A stretch of DNA of 64,000 nucleotides. Origin: Piper betle. Its lineage: Eukaryota > Streptophyta > Magnoliopsida > Piperales > Piperaceae. This document shows, piece by piece, positions 1 through 10,810 of the stretch (positions are counted from its first letter, which is position 1; each line of letters opens with the position of its first letter). The stretch lies in the NCBI GenBank assembly GCA_033002965.1, contig JAURVB010012882.1, positions 62,001 to 126,000 on the forward strand. The letters run 5' to 3'. Position numbers and translations under genes: made by a program. The notes beneath the pieces are model-generated. The model had not been told where the DNA came from. It made no database searches and saw only the letters and a list, made by a program, of their open reading frames with translations.

Positions 1-883
1 GAAAATATTGAATCTCTATTCAATTTATTAATCCTAAAAAATTGGTATATTAAATTAAAATATTTATAATCTTTTGAGAATTATTTTTTTGCTTAATAGT
101 TATTTAATTTATGGTAGCTAATACTTACACAATTTAGGATTCTTATTTATTTATTTATTATTATTTATTGGTAGAAAAGTATTCGAGTATAATTTCACCT
201 ATATTAAACAATAAAAAATAATAATTAATTCTATTTAAATATTTAAAATCTTAAAATAATCATTCCATACTAAATTTTAAATAGATATTTTTTACTAAAA
301 TCAAATGAAATGATTGATCATAAAAATATTAACTCATACATTTCTCAGAACAGAAACTATTATTGGTAAATTCCTAAATATCCTTTTCATTCCTCGGGTC
401 TTCAGCTAGTTTATTAGATAATTACTTACTTGTGATTTTCTTCTTCGTTTTTTACTGGCCATGCAGCTCGTGATTTTCCCTTTCGGTGGATAATCTGAAA
501 ATGAAATCCACTCTTTGTTTTTGGTAGTTGCAGGGTGTTGGTTGGGAAGAGTATGGAAGAGTGATAGTGACGACGAAGAAAAAAAGTGGGAGAAACATGG
601 TAGTTGTAGCCACCGGCCGTCGTCATGGCATCCAGCTTTCACAACCACAAGACTTCTACACACACCCTTAATAACCAGCTCCTGCGTCAATCTTTCAACC
701 ACCTCCCAACTCCCTCGCATGGCGTCTCCCACCTAAGCTCCCCTACCGCCTCCATTTTTCTTTTTCTCTTATCAACTCACTCCCCTTCTCTCCACAACTC
801 TTCCATTGGATAGGTGTATGCATGTATATATATGTGTGTGTGTATTTATACATCACTGGTGGTAAGAGGTGGAGTGCGATTGC
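1..883. other. Upstream region of the LACS gene
   Basis: AT-rich sequence up to about 420, then more balanced sequence leading to the LACS start codon. A TATA-like and GT-rich stretch lies at about 815-850, followed by a purine-rich leader up to the ATG at 884. The open frames here are short, overlap on both strands and match no family I know, so I treat the region as promoter and 5' leader. Confidence 0.5.
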
Positions 884-3800
884 ATGGCGGACATGGGGCA
901 CGTCGTCCAGGTCGAGAAGGCCAAGGGGACCGCCGGGCCTGTTTACCGGAGCGTCTTCGCCAAGGACGGGTTCCCTTCTCCCCCGCCGGGGTTGGAGTCC
1001 TGCTGGGACAATTTCCGGTGACTGCTCTGCTCTTGCGTAAAACCTGACGTACCGTGATCGTTGCATGCATGCATGCATGCCGATTTGCTTTTACGGCCAA
1101 ATGGGTGTTGATTTGATTTGCGTAATGAGTTCGATTCTTTTGCAGAGCTTCGGTCGAAAAGTTTCCGGGGAATAGAATGCTGGGCAGGAGAAAGATTGCT
1201 GATGGGAAGGTTTGAAGTTCTGTTTTCCTAATAAGAGTGTGTCGATCGATATAGCTGTGCCCAGTTGGAAAGCTCATTCTTTTGGTGGGTACTTGTTTGT
1301 ATGCAGGCTGGAAACTATGTATGGTTGACTTACAAGGAAGTGTATGATATAGTTGTTAAAGTTGGGCAGTCAATTCGTACTTCCGGTGTCAATCTGGTAA
1401 GTCTAGTTCTAATCATGAGATAGATGTTGGTTACATGACTTCAACTTCTGTAGCTCCTAATCTCTTCAATTTGCAGGGTGGAAGATGTGGTATTTTTGGT
1501 GTTAACTGTCCTGAGTGGATAATGACCATGCAGGTGCGTACTTCGCCTTTACTAGTTTTTGTGTTAGATGGGGAACTGGCTTGTTTGTCCAGTAAGAAGT
1601 TTTAGCATTTTGCTTCTTCAAAATCTTTGCGTGAATCTTTGGATTTAAAGTTGTGTTGGTGTCAATTATACAGGCCTGCAATGCACATGGAGTTTATTGT
1701 GTCCCATTATATGACACACTTGGTATGTTTGTCAAAATGTCTACTTCAACTCTTCCATTTTCTTGCAAAAATTAAATTTTTGAATTTGTGAGTTCATGAT
1801 TGATGATCTCCCTATGAATTGTTGGGATGTTCCTATGGCTGTTAAATAACCTCATAGATGGTTACAGGTGCTGGTGCTGTTGAATTCATCATATGCCATG
1901 CGGAAATTTCAATTGCTTTTGTAGAAGAGAAGAAGATTATTGAGGTATTTATGTTCAGGATGCCTTTTTTTTCAAATAATTTTGTGATGAGCTTAGAATT
2001 ATTAGTAAACCAGCTTCATTTGTCATATTCCTATAATTGTATTTTAATTGGAATGTTTCAGGTCCTCAAGACATTGCCTAACACAAACAATGTACTGAAA
2101 AGTAAGCTTTGAAAGTGATGTCCATTATTAAGTGCCTAGAATTCGTGTATGATTGATTTTGTCATTACAGCTATCGTGAGCTTTGGCAAGGTTACTGCTG
2201 AGGAGAAAGAAGATTGTAAAAAGTTTGGCGTGATGATATATTCATGGAATGAGTTTTTGCTACTGGTCAGTGATCAACTGTACTTTGCACCTTTCTAAGA
2301 CTAGCTCTTCCTCATTAGCAATTAAAACCCATATCCTGTTTTTTTCATTTCTGCCTCTTTTGTGTGAATTTTGCTCGTCAAAATACATGGTTTGATGTTG
2401 AATTCAACATTGGTTATACAGGGTGAAGGAAAACAATTTGAGCTTCCAAAGAAAAAGGAAGATGATATATGCACTATAATGTACACAAGTGGTACCACTG
2501 GTGATCCTAAGGGCGTCGTGATCTCCAACAGAAATATCCTTGCTATTATTTCAGGAGTGAAACTACATCTTGAAAGTGTCAATCAGCAGGCAATGCTATA
2601 CTTAAATGATTTTTTCATTGCGATCACTTAAAATATCTAAAGAACAGAGACTAAATGATGAGTACAATGAGTAATAATCAACTTATTTCTGTCTCAATCT
2701 GATAATTTTGAAACTTTGCTCATACTTTTTCTTTTCAGTTCCGTATAGAAGATGTATATTTGTCATATTTACCTCTTGCACATATATTCGACCGTGTGAT
2801 GGAAGAATTGGTTATTTCTGTTGGTGCTTCAATAGGATTTTGGCGTGGGGTAAGTTGTTGCCATTTCAAACTATATCTTAAGTTCGATAAAAGAATATAA
2901 ATTTTTGATGGTTATGGTCTGTGTCTTTAATTAGGATGTCAAACTGTTGTTTGAGGATATAGGAGAGCTGAACCCAAGCATCTTTTGTGCTGTTCCTCGT
3001 GTTCTAGATCGATTCTATAATGGTATGCTCTCATGGGTTTGATGGTTCTATTGAAAGTCCAAATTTCTCATGGTACTGCTAAATCATTGTATTGAGTTTG
3101 TCCTCTGATTTTAGGTTTGACAGAGAAGATTGCTAGAGGAGGCATATTGAAGCACACATTATTCAACTTTGCCCGTATCTAGTAAGTTTGTTTTTGTTTG
3201 GGGCAGTTTTAAAATTTTCACATTAGGAGATATGAGCATGTCAATACAAGTTTCTTTTTTAACATAATGAAGTGAATGCTTTTTTTAAATTGAATGTTGC
3301 AGCAAGCAGTACTTCATGCATAAGGGATTCAAACATGATGAGGCAGCTCCATTTTTTGACAAATTAGTATTTAGTAAGGTACTACAGACATTTTGTCGGA
3401 CTTTCCTTGTGTTTTCTGGAAATATGACTTTGTGCTGTTTTAGGTTAAACAAGGACTTGGTGGCAATGTAAGATTAATCCTTTCTGGCGCTGCTCCACTT
3501 GCAAGGCCTGTTGAATCTTACCTCAGAGTAGTTTCATGCGCACATGTTGTACAAGGCTATGGTAAGACTCCCATATGAGAGACGAAAAAATGGTCGATGT
3601 TATAGATTTCTCATCAACATGTTATCTCTTGGTGCTCAAATCTTAACTTGGAATGATTGTTTCAATCAAATACCGATGTGCTTAGTTCTTCGTAAGAAGC
3701 ACAACGTTTGCAACCACCTCTTCTCTCTGTATTTCTTAGTTATTGCTAGTTGGATTCATATGCATGTATTTCTAATAAAATTTTCTCTCTGATTCTAGTT

Positions 3801-5104
3801 CTTTTTTTACTGTAATGGCAGGTTTAACGGAAAGTTGTGGTGGTACATTTGTGTCATTACCTGATCAAGGCTCCATGATTGGTACAGTTGGTCCTCCCAT
3901 GCCAAATGTGGATGTGCGCTTAGAATCTGTTCCAGAGATGGAATATGATGCAAATGCATGCATACCACGAGGAGAAATCTGTATAAGGGGTGATACACTT
4001 TTTTCCGGATACTACAAACGTGATGATCTTACTAAGGAAGTTCTCGTAGATGGCTGGTTCCATACAGGTTTTAGCTTGCACTTGTTTCTTCATCTTCAAA
4101 AATTTATCAAGTATCAAATAGAACATATCATGTTAATGATCCATAATTGATTATTTGCTTCCTCATTTTCTCTTGTTGTGGTGCACCCAGGGGATATTGG
4201 TGAGTGGCAACCAAATGGGTCTATGAAAATTATTGACAGGAAAAAGAACATATTTAAGCTTTCACAGGGGGAATATGTTGCAATTGAAAACTTGGAAAAT
4301 ATTTATGGTCTTGTTTCAGAAATTGACTCGGTATGTGTTTGGCTAGTGATTTGCTATCTAGTGCTGGATTGAACTGTACAGATGTAGAAATCTACTTATC
4401 TCAAATTTGATCTCCAGATATGGATATATGGGAATAGCTTCGAGTCTTTCCTTGTTGCTGTTGTCAACCCAAACAAGGATGCTCTTGAGCATTGGGCTGC
4501 CCAGAATGGGGTTCTTGGAGATTTTGCCACTATCTGTGAAAATCCCAAAGCAAAGGACTACATTCTTGGAGAACTTAATAAGACTGCCAAAGCACATAAG
4601 GTAATGAGATGTACTAAGACCTCTGTTAATTTTTTGCTTACATTTTGGTGAGGTATTGCTTATAAAATCTTTCATGGTACATTCATGTTCTTAAGAGTTT
4701 GTTCTTGTCACTCAGTTGAAAGGATTTGAGTTTCCGAAAGCTGTTCATCTTGATCCTATACCTTTTGACATGGAGCGTGACCTTCTGACTCCTACATACA
4801 AGAAGAAGCGACCACAGTTGCTGAAGTTCTACAAGGTTGCGTCTGACTTCTAATCATCATATAGAGGACATTTTTATAAAAGTTCCTGAGTGTTAAATAA
4901 TAATTCCTTCATTTTAGTTTGTAGACTAACATCTTTGATGTTTCTGTAATAAATATCTAGTTACACATTGGAAATTCTACAGCATCATCTAGATTTGACC
5001 AGAAATTTTATCATTTTATTTATATCAACGTATACAGAAGTATTCAGAACTAATTTGCGAATTTGCAGAGCGTTATTGATCGAATGTACAAAAATGCACT
5101 GTGA
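884..5104 (+). CDS. LACS4: Long-chain acyl-CoA synthetase, LACS4 type (19 exons)
   Basis: Activates long-chain fatty acids to acyl-CoA with ATP, probably at the ER. Exons: 884-1017, 1146-1209, 1307-1396, 1477-1533, 1674-1722, 1868-1944, 2062-2101, 2171-2265, 2422-2589, 2739-2849, 2935-3022, 3115-3181, 3303-3378, 3444-3561, 3822-4067, 4191-4330, 4418-4600, 4716-4835, 5069-5104. They join in frame into 652 residues; Arabidopsis LACS4 has about 666. Family motifs seen: AMP-binding P-loop [11 protein letters not shown] (about 223-233), YGLTES (about 411-416), GWFHTGD (about 489-495) and the hinge/linker [14 protein letters not shown] from about 509. The start fits the family N-terminus (VQVEKAKG...[14 protein letters not shown]). 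No peroxisomal targeting end is present; the protein ends KNAL. Intron 9 appears to be GC-AG. LACS3/4/5 subtype is likely; the exact orthologue is an inference. Confidence 0.95.
1061..1080. repeat. TGCA tandem repeat in LACS intron 1
   Basis: Several overlapping CATGCA (RY-type) hexamers from tandem GCAT units lie 40-60 bases inside intron 1. RY elements can be seed-gene regulatory sites, but here they may be only a microsatellite. Confidence 0.5.
4948..4953 (+). terminator. Possible intronic poly(A) signal in LACS intron 18
   Basis: An AATAAA hexamer lies in the last LACS intron, about 95 bases after an in-frame stop (4851-4853) that is reached if exon 18 reads through its donor. A shorter isoform ending KVASDF is possible. 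There is no expression evidence. Confidence 0.3.
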
Positions 5105-6586
5105 AAGACATGATCTGGAGTTCAAAGCTAGAGATTCACATATTTGGAAGCACCAACTCTGTTTCATCTGGAATTGTTTAACTGTTAATATCATTCTTGG
5201 TCAATTTTGATACATTCATCAATTTTAATTTCTGAAATTTTTCATTCTATACATGTAAGAAAGTGAATACATTTCGATTAAACGAGTTCTTATGCTGTTA
5301 TTGAAGTTGATTATTAGCCATTGCCTCTGTCTCGTAGGCTCCTCGCTAATGTATTGAAGTGCTGTACAACATTTGAAACAAGTAAAAAAATGTATTCATA
5401 GATTGTCTTAAAACCAGGTAATTCTTATAAATCTTGCTATGAGTAAGCAATGCAGTTTTGTTCGTTAAAAAATAATGCATGAGAAACATATAAAAATGGT
5501 TTCAAACTCTCAATTAAATTTCAGAAAAAAATAATGTTTTGGGGAGTCATTATTGGGAGTCATATATAGTCGTTGTTCCCAGTTGCATTACACAATTTTT
5601 TCAACAAGGAAAGATTTGTCCACTATGCCGTTCAAATGAAAGAACCTTGATTCATTATAAAACCCATATATTCCATGACAGTATTGACAGAAGTTTTCTT
5701 TATTATCATCTTAGTTTAATTTCTCACCTGCTCGTCATCTCCATACTATACAATACATCATGCTCCGTCATGCTGACTCTCGCCTACACCAGCTTGACAC
5801 TGTGATATGAACAATGAGATGCATTAAACTAGATGAGTTATTACTTATTAAGTTGGCACTAAGTTAATTGGGCTTAATAAATTCGTGTTCAAGATAAGCA
5901 TTGATTAAAGTGCTTGCATTCAATAACGATTATGTCTTAATCAATCAATCTCTTTTTCAACCCACAAAACATGTTACATGTCATGAAACTGCCAACAGCT
6001 AGCTCACTCTTCAAACCGTGAATTCCGGCCTGTTAACCTCAGCTTTTCAAAGGAAGAAAAGAAGGTATTCTTTGGGCTGTTGTTTAATTGTTTACTATGA
6101 ATGAAGTTGAACGTTTACACTTTCAAATAATATATTGAGTAAAGGGCTTATTAGTTTCTTTGTTACGATGGCAATATTTGGTTGTAAACTGTGTGCAAAG
6201 TATAACTAATTTTCCATTCCAGTAAATGGTATGAAAAGAGGATGATTGATAGAGATCAAGAGTTACTGTGTGGAAAACTTCCTTGTCTCTCTCTTTCCTC
6301 CATCACTCCACAGTCAAAGAGATTCTATAATCAAGCATGGAGACAATAAACAAACATAAATGAAGGCCATGAAATGGAATAAGGTGGTTGACAAGTGAGT
6401 CCATGGGGTCACAGCTTTTAACTCCGAATCTTGAGCTGATCAATACTTCCAAGTCCTAGATAGAAAAACTGTGTTGCGCTTTGCATTTAAAAGCCCCCTA
6501 CCCATCTTCTCATTTTTGGAGTTGAAGAGTCCATGTGAATTGTATCTAAGCTCCTCTTAAACTAGTGCTTTTATCTGTGGAAAGCC
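5105..6586. other. Spacer between LACS and the first MGNCL gene
   Basis: Holds the LACS 3' UTR and the promoter of the next gene. An AT-rich TATA-like stretch (ATTTAAAA) lies near 6484-6492, about 100 bases before the next ATG. I see no RNA gene, no repeat with clear ends and no convincing coding exon. Confidence 0.5.
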
Positions 6587-6964
6587 ATGGGAAATTGTTT
6601 GGAGAGGTGCAGCACAGTTTGGCAGCAGGACCAAGAGACCAAGAAGATTGAAAATCATCAACAAGGAGAAGGAGATGAAGTTATTGGGCAGCTCAGGTTT
6701 GGCCTGGAAAATCATGAACAGATGAGCAATGGGGGAATGGAGAAAGTTGGCTTCCGAGTTAAGATAGTGCTAACCAAGGAGGAATTGGCATGGCTTCTTT
6801 TACAACTGCAAGGATGTGATAAAGGTGAGAGGAGCTTGAAAGATGTGTTGAAGGAAATGGAGATCAAAGGAAGATCAACCGTCAAAGGTGATGATAATGT
6901 GAGCTGGAAACCTTCATTGGAGAGCATCATGGAGGCTCCTGAGGTTCAATCTGTTGAGGCCTGA
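6587..6964 (+). CDS. Small MGNCL-type lipidated protein, copy 1
   Basis: A single-exon frame of 125 residues. It starts MGNCLERC: Gly2 is a classic N-myristoylation site and Cys4 a likely palmitoylation site, so membrane attachment is inferred. The middle is polar and disordered. A conserved-looking core at about residues 55-90 (VKIVLTKEELAWLLLQL, then LKDVLKEM) resembles a motif of small plant MGNC proteins of unknown function. An AATAAA lies at 7101. A divergent paralogue lies at 8245-8757 on the other strand. I know no biochemical role. Confidence 0.75.
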   Translation: MGNCLERCSTVWQQDQETKKIENHQQGEGDEVIGQLRFGLENHEQMSNGGMEKVGFRVKIVLTKEELAWLLLQLQGCDKGERSLKDVLKEMEIKGRSTVKGDDNVSWKPSLESIMEAPEVQSVEA

Positions 6965-7100
6965 TCAGAGAGTGAGGTTTATGAACTTGTTTTGTTTGCC
7001 ATTGTAACACCTTTGCTTAATTTTCGCGGTTAATTTTGTAGTTGTACATTTTAACAAAGACATTGCTGGATTGAACTCTGTCTTGTAAGTAGAGCTACCT

Positions 7101-7106
7101 AATAAA
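7101..7106 (+). terminator. Poly(A) signal AATAAA after MGNCL copy 1
   Basis: A canonical hexamer about 137 bases after the stop codon of the 6587-6964 gene, in an AT-rich setting. Confidence 0.45.
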
Positions 7107-8189
7107 ATTTTCCAAGCATCTCAAGGTTTTACATGATCATAAATCCAATTGATCGTTAATTCATGTCACCATGATATATAATAACTTGATGGGTTTGGTT
7201 CATAAGGATCAAAATTCCCCAATCAAATCAAATGGTAGAGAAGGCACTTTGTTTCAGTAATTTGGCTAATTTCGGCCCTGTTTTTAGAAATTTCTGCAAT
7301 TTCTTACAAGTTTCTCCAAGACCTGATGGCTGTCATGGAGGCCAAAAACTGGGAGGAAATTTCGTATACTGGAAAATTAGTGACAATGATAAAGAAAGCA
7401 AGTTCTTTCAAAGTGGAAAATTTTCCACTAAAGTTTAAAATACATGAATAGAAAAATCTCCTTTAGGATTAATAGATTTTGCCTTACCAAAACCTTTATT
7501 TTCGAGCGTTTCATATTTATGTATAGCATTCATCTTGACAGATAATTCAATATACCCAGAAAAGCTATATATTGACATATATTGTTTGTATGGTTAAATG
7601 CTTCCTACTTCAAATTATCTATAAAGTAGTGCAATCCAAAGCTATTTATTATATTTACATGACGCTCATTGCCCTTTTTGTAAGGGATTCTTACAATATG
7701 GTAGGCAATATTTTAGTTTGAATGAGTCATCAATGGTGAGGCATGGCATGATGTATGCCGAAGACACGCAGGAAGACTTTGGAAACCACCTGGTTGAAAC
7801 GAGGGGCAGGTGGGCTCATCCATTCATTGGTTTGGCGAAGGTCTCCGAACTAAAAAATGGAAGGTTACAAACTGATCTCCCATCACAGTATGGTCAGGTT
7901 GTTTGGAAGGGAGAAGAAGAGCCACAGTCGACCCATATTCATTCGCAAATAACTTTCGTCTTCTTTCGCCCATATGTGCATATTTTCTCTCTTTCATCAT
8001 CAACGGCCCCAGTGGAAGCATTCAGAAAAAATATGCACCAACTCCCAGACTGGTGTAGATTTGTGATCCCCATTTTGAAAAGAAGGAAAGAAACCAACAG
8101 ATGGAATGAAACAAGAAAGGGGTCATGGCTTTAATTCACAATTAACATGATAACATCCAACAAGCAGCTAGCTAAACAATATGAATTAG

Positions 8190-8210
8190 CTATATATATA
8201 TATATATATT
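8190..8210. repeat. TA microsatellite
   Basis: About ten TA units just downstream of the minus-strand MGNCL gene. Confidence 0.9.
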
Positions 8211-8244
8211 CACACAAATTATAATAAACTATCAATTCAAGCAG

Positions 8245-8757
8245 TTAAACAGATCCATCGCATGGAATACTGGTGAGCGCTGGTGTGCGTTGTTCTTGAC
8301 CGCAAGATTTAGTCTCGTGAGAAGAAACAAAGCTACCAAGCTCCCCAAGGAGCTCTTCCAAGGGCCTCCTCCTTCCACCAGCTTCCAACATGCCAATAAC
8401 CACAGCAGCTTCTTCCTTCCTAAGCTTAATTCTGACTCTCAACGTTGTCGACCCTTCTCCCTTGCCACCGCTTATTGCTGCATCCTCCTCAATCTCCTCC
8501 TTGCTCTTGATGTCCTCAACCACTTCCGAAAACCTCACCCTCTTACCCACCTTCCGCTTCCCTTGTTCCAACACCACCTCATCCTTGTCCATCTTTTCAG
8601 GACCATTACTCTCAATATGGCGGCCCTTCAAGAGCACATCTTCCACACGCACACCATGAAACCTTGGTTGCTCGGGTACCTCTCTTCCAATGGCTGATTC
8701 AGTGCAGGGAGAACTCCCTTCCTTTCTGATCAGGCAAGTCTGTAGGCAATTACCCAT
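8245..8757 (-). CDS. Small MGNCL-type lipidated protein, copy 2
   Basis: A single-exon frame of 170 residues. It starts MGNCLQTCL, with Gly2 for myristoylation and Cys4 and Cys8 for possible palmitoylation. A basic patch (KRKVGKRVRFSEVVEDI) lies near residues 67-85. The core at about 104-140 (LRVRIKLRKEEAAVVIGML, then PLEELLGEL) matches the core of the neighbour at 6587-6964, so the two are probably an old inverted duplicate. The middle is acidic and low in complexity. A TATA-like box lies about 100 bases upstream (8854-8864). Membrane attachment and any signalling role are inferred. Confidence 0.8.
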   Translation of the reverse strand: MGNCLQTCLIRKEGSSPCTESAIGREVPEQPRFHGVRVEDVLLKGRHIESNGPEKMDKDEVVLEQGKRKVGKRVRFSEVVEDIKSKEEIEEDAAISGGKGEGSTTLRVRIKLRKEEAAVVIGMLEAGGRRRPLEELLGELGSFVSSHETKSCGQEQRTPALTSIPCDGSV

Positions 8758-8853
8758 AATAGTTTTGAGCTTAGGACAATTATAGATATGAGAAATTCTG
8801 ATCTTGGATCAATGGTATTGTAAATGAGCTGAGAAAAAGATGAAGGTCAAGTG

Positions 8854-8864
8854 TGTATATATAG
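8854..8864 (-). promoter_or_regulatory. TATA box of MGNCL copy 2
   Basis: On the minus strand this reads CTATATATACA, about 100 bases before the ATG at 8757. The spacing is normal for a plant core promoter plus a short leader. Confidence 0.6.
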
Positions 8865-8869
8865 GCAAG

Positions 8870-10010
8870 GACGTTATATCACAACAAAGGTGATATAGTT
8901 CATAGTCCATAGTCTATGCATGGGGATTGGAAGTCTTTTGCCATTAGAGCACGGCAAAGTATGGAAGTAACAATGTAAGTGAAGTCGTGAGTCAAGTCTT
9001 GAATGTGACCGAAGGGGACTGCATGAATACTTGTGGCTCTGCATTCCACACGCTGTTTTGATGATATGCAATTAGAGTCTCGCATTGGGACCATTAACGG
9101 AGCAAGGATAGGCAAGCTTGTGGATGATGATAGGCTAGAGAAGAGATTATATACGCTGCTTTGAAGGATTCAAATCAATAATCTGTATATAAGGTCTCTT
9201 TACCTTGAGTTTTACGTTGATTTTGATTGGTTATGAGATAAGAACTTAACTATTTTGGTCAACATATGAAATTGATTTGTATGGCTTAAAAAAGTGTTAT
9301 GTTTCATTAAATATATTACCCAGTTTGTTAATTTGCGAGTGCAGCAATTTTTTTTTACTCTAAAATTTTATTGAGCTTTGGCTTCATTTTATGAGTTCTC
9401 GAGTCGAATTCCATTTATAATGCCCTGCTGACAAACGGATTTTGTGATTAATTTTTTGAATTAAGTAGAAATGGTTATTAATTTTATTTTTAGTTAATTC
9501 AGTACTTACTAATTTTATGTTACCTTTAATTTGTTTATAATTAGATTGAAAAAATGTATAACGTAAATGGCTTTGAATTGATTTGAAATCGACTTTGAAT
9601 TCACTCCAAAGTTCTAAAATCATGTCATAAATTCAAACCGTCCTTGGCCATGCAAATTAGTTAATAAACTATTTTGATTACATTAAAATCAGGATTAGTT
9701 GGAATATTAGGTTATGTTCGTTGGTAACTACATATATTATGTGCCATATACACCATATTTTACACCTATTTTATCCTTTTTTAAATTATATTGTGTATTA
9801 ATTATTATTGAGTCAAGTACTAATTATTGTTAAATTTAATAGAGAATTTTGTATTTAGATCTTTGTATTAAATTAAAGGAGAAAATCAAAATCTAATTAT
9901 TTATAGGAATTCAATGATCCGGACCTATTGAAGGTGAATTGAATTTCACATGAAAATCAATTGACAATATTGAAGTAATGAAGTCACTCGAAGAGTAGAT
10001 TTGTTGTTCC
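8870..10010. other. AT-rich spacer
   Basis: Upstream of MGNCL copy 2. No coding or RNA feature recognised. Confidence 0.5.
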
Positions 10011-10099
10011 TAAACGTTTAGCCCTTGATTTGTTATTTCAGGTTAAAACTGTTAAATCGTCAAAATTCTTAACCTGATTTTGCAAAAGCATTAAAAACA

Positions 10100-10810
10100 A
10101 TGGGTTTACCGTCAAAAGCGTTTCTTTGTGGCGAGGGACTGGGCAGGAGGAGGGAGACGGGGGTGGCGGCCGTGAGTCAGTCGGGGTTGGTCGGCTTGTT
10201 TGATCGGCTCTTGGTCAGCCTCAACGATGCCACACAGGGAGGAAAAGCTTCCTGGGTCGAAGGGGGCAGCGACAAACGTTACGAAGGTGGCAGAGAGGTG
10301 CGGTCGACGGCGAAACGACGGGAGTGCAACATGATCGAGTGGTTCCCGTCCTTCATGGAGGCCAGGTGGTGGCCAGAAAGGCTAGGGGAACAACTCGATG
10401 ATGCTTCGGTGGAGGCAACAAAATTGATCAACAGCGGTGCAGTAGCTAGAGGAGGTGTCAGCAATGTGAATGAAGGTGGTTATAGGGGTTAGAAGAGAAA
10501 GTCGGGGCGAGGGGTTTTCGTTGACACTCTCGTAAATAAAAGTTGGTTCAACTCCGAATCCATGCCAAAACTAATAACTAACACCTAATAAATAAATAAA
10601 ATACCCAAAAAAGAAAAATCTTATAAAATATAATATACTCCATAACGTCAAAATGATATGTTATATAATTAATAACTTACCTAAATTAATTACCGATTTT
10701 GACCGATTCAAGTAAACCGATTTTTATCTGATTTTTGATGAATCTATCCGATTAAATGACTCTATTTTAATCCGATTCAACGTCTGATTCCGATTTTTAC
10801 AACTATGCAT
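10100..10810 (-). repeat. Dispersed repeat, minus copy, with GC-rich core
   Basis: A GC-rich island (about 10100-10520) joined to an AT-rich arm (about 10520-10810). Read on the minus strand the arm begins TGTAAAAATCGGAATCAG, and its order matches the plus-strand copy at 15340-15935: repeated ATCGG motifs, then a CATTTTGACGTTA-like stretch, then TTAGTTATTA. The same middle block occurs in the LTR-like elements at 40-46 kb. The 130-codon frame at 10100-10492 lies wholly in the GC-rich core and is not called as a gene. Confidence 0.6.

Larger units (their letters stand above)
6965..8244. other. Spacer between the two MGNCL genes
   Basis: The shared 3' side of the tail-to-tail pair. It contains a poly(A) signal for the first gene (7101-7106) and a TA microsatellite (8190-8210) just past the stop of the second. 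A 138-codon open frame at 7718-8134 shows no family motif and is not called. Confidence 0.5.

Noticed and set aside
7718..8134. A 138-codon open frame between the MGNCL genes
   Set aside because: No recognisable domain, no promoter or ordered composition, and it lies in the 3' region of two converging genes.
10100..10492. A 130-codon GC-rich open frame on the plus strand
   Set aside because: It lies in the GC-rich core of a dispersed repeat, has no family motif and is explained by low stop-codon frequency in GC-rich DNA.
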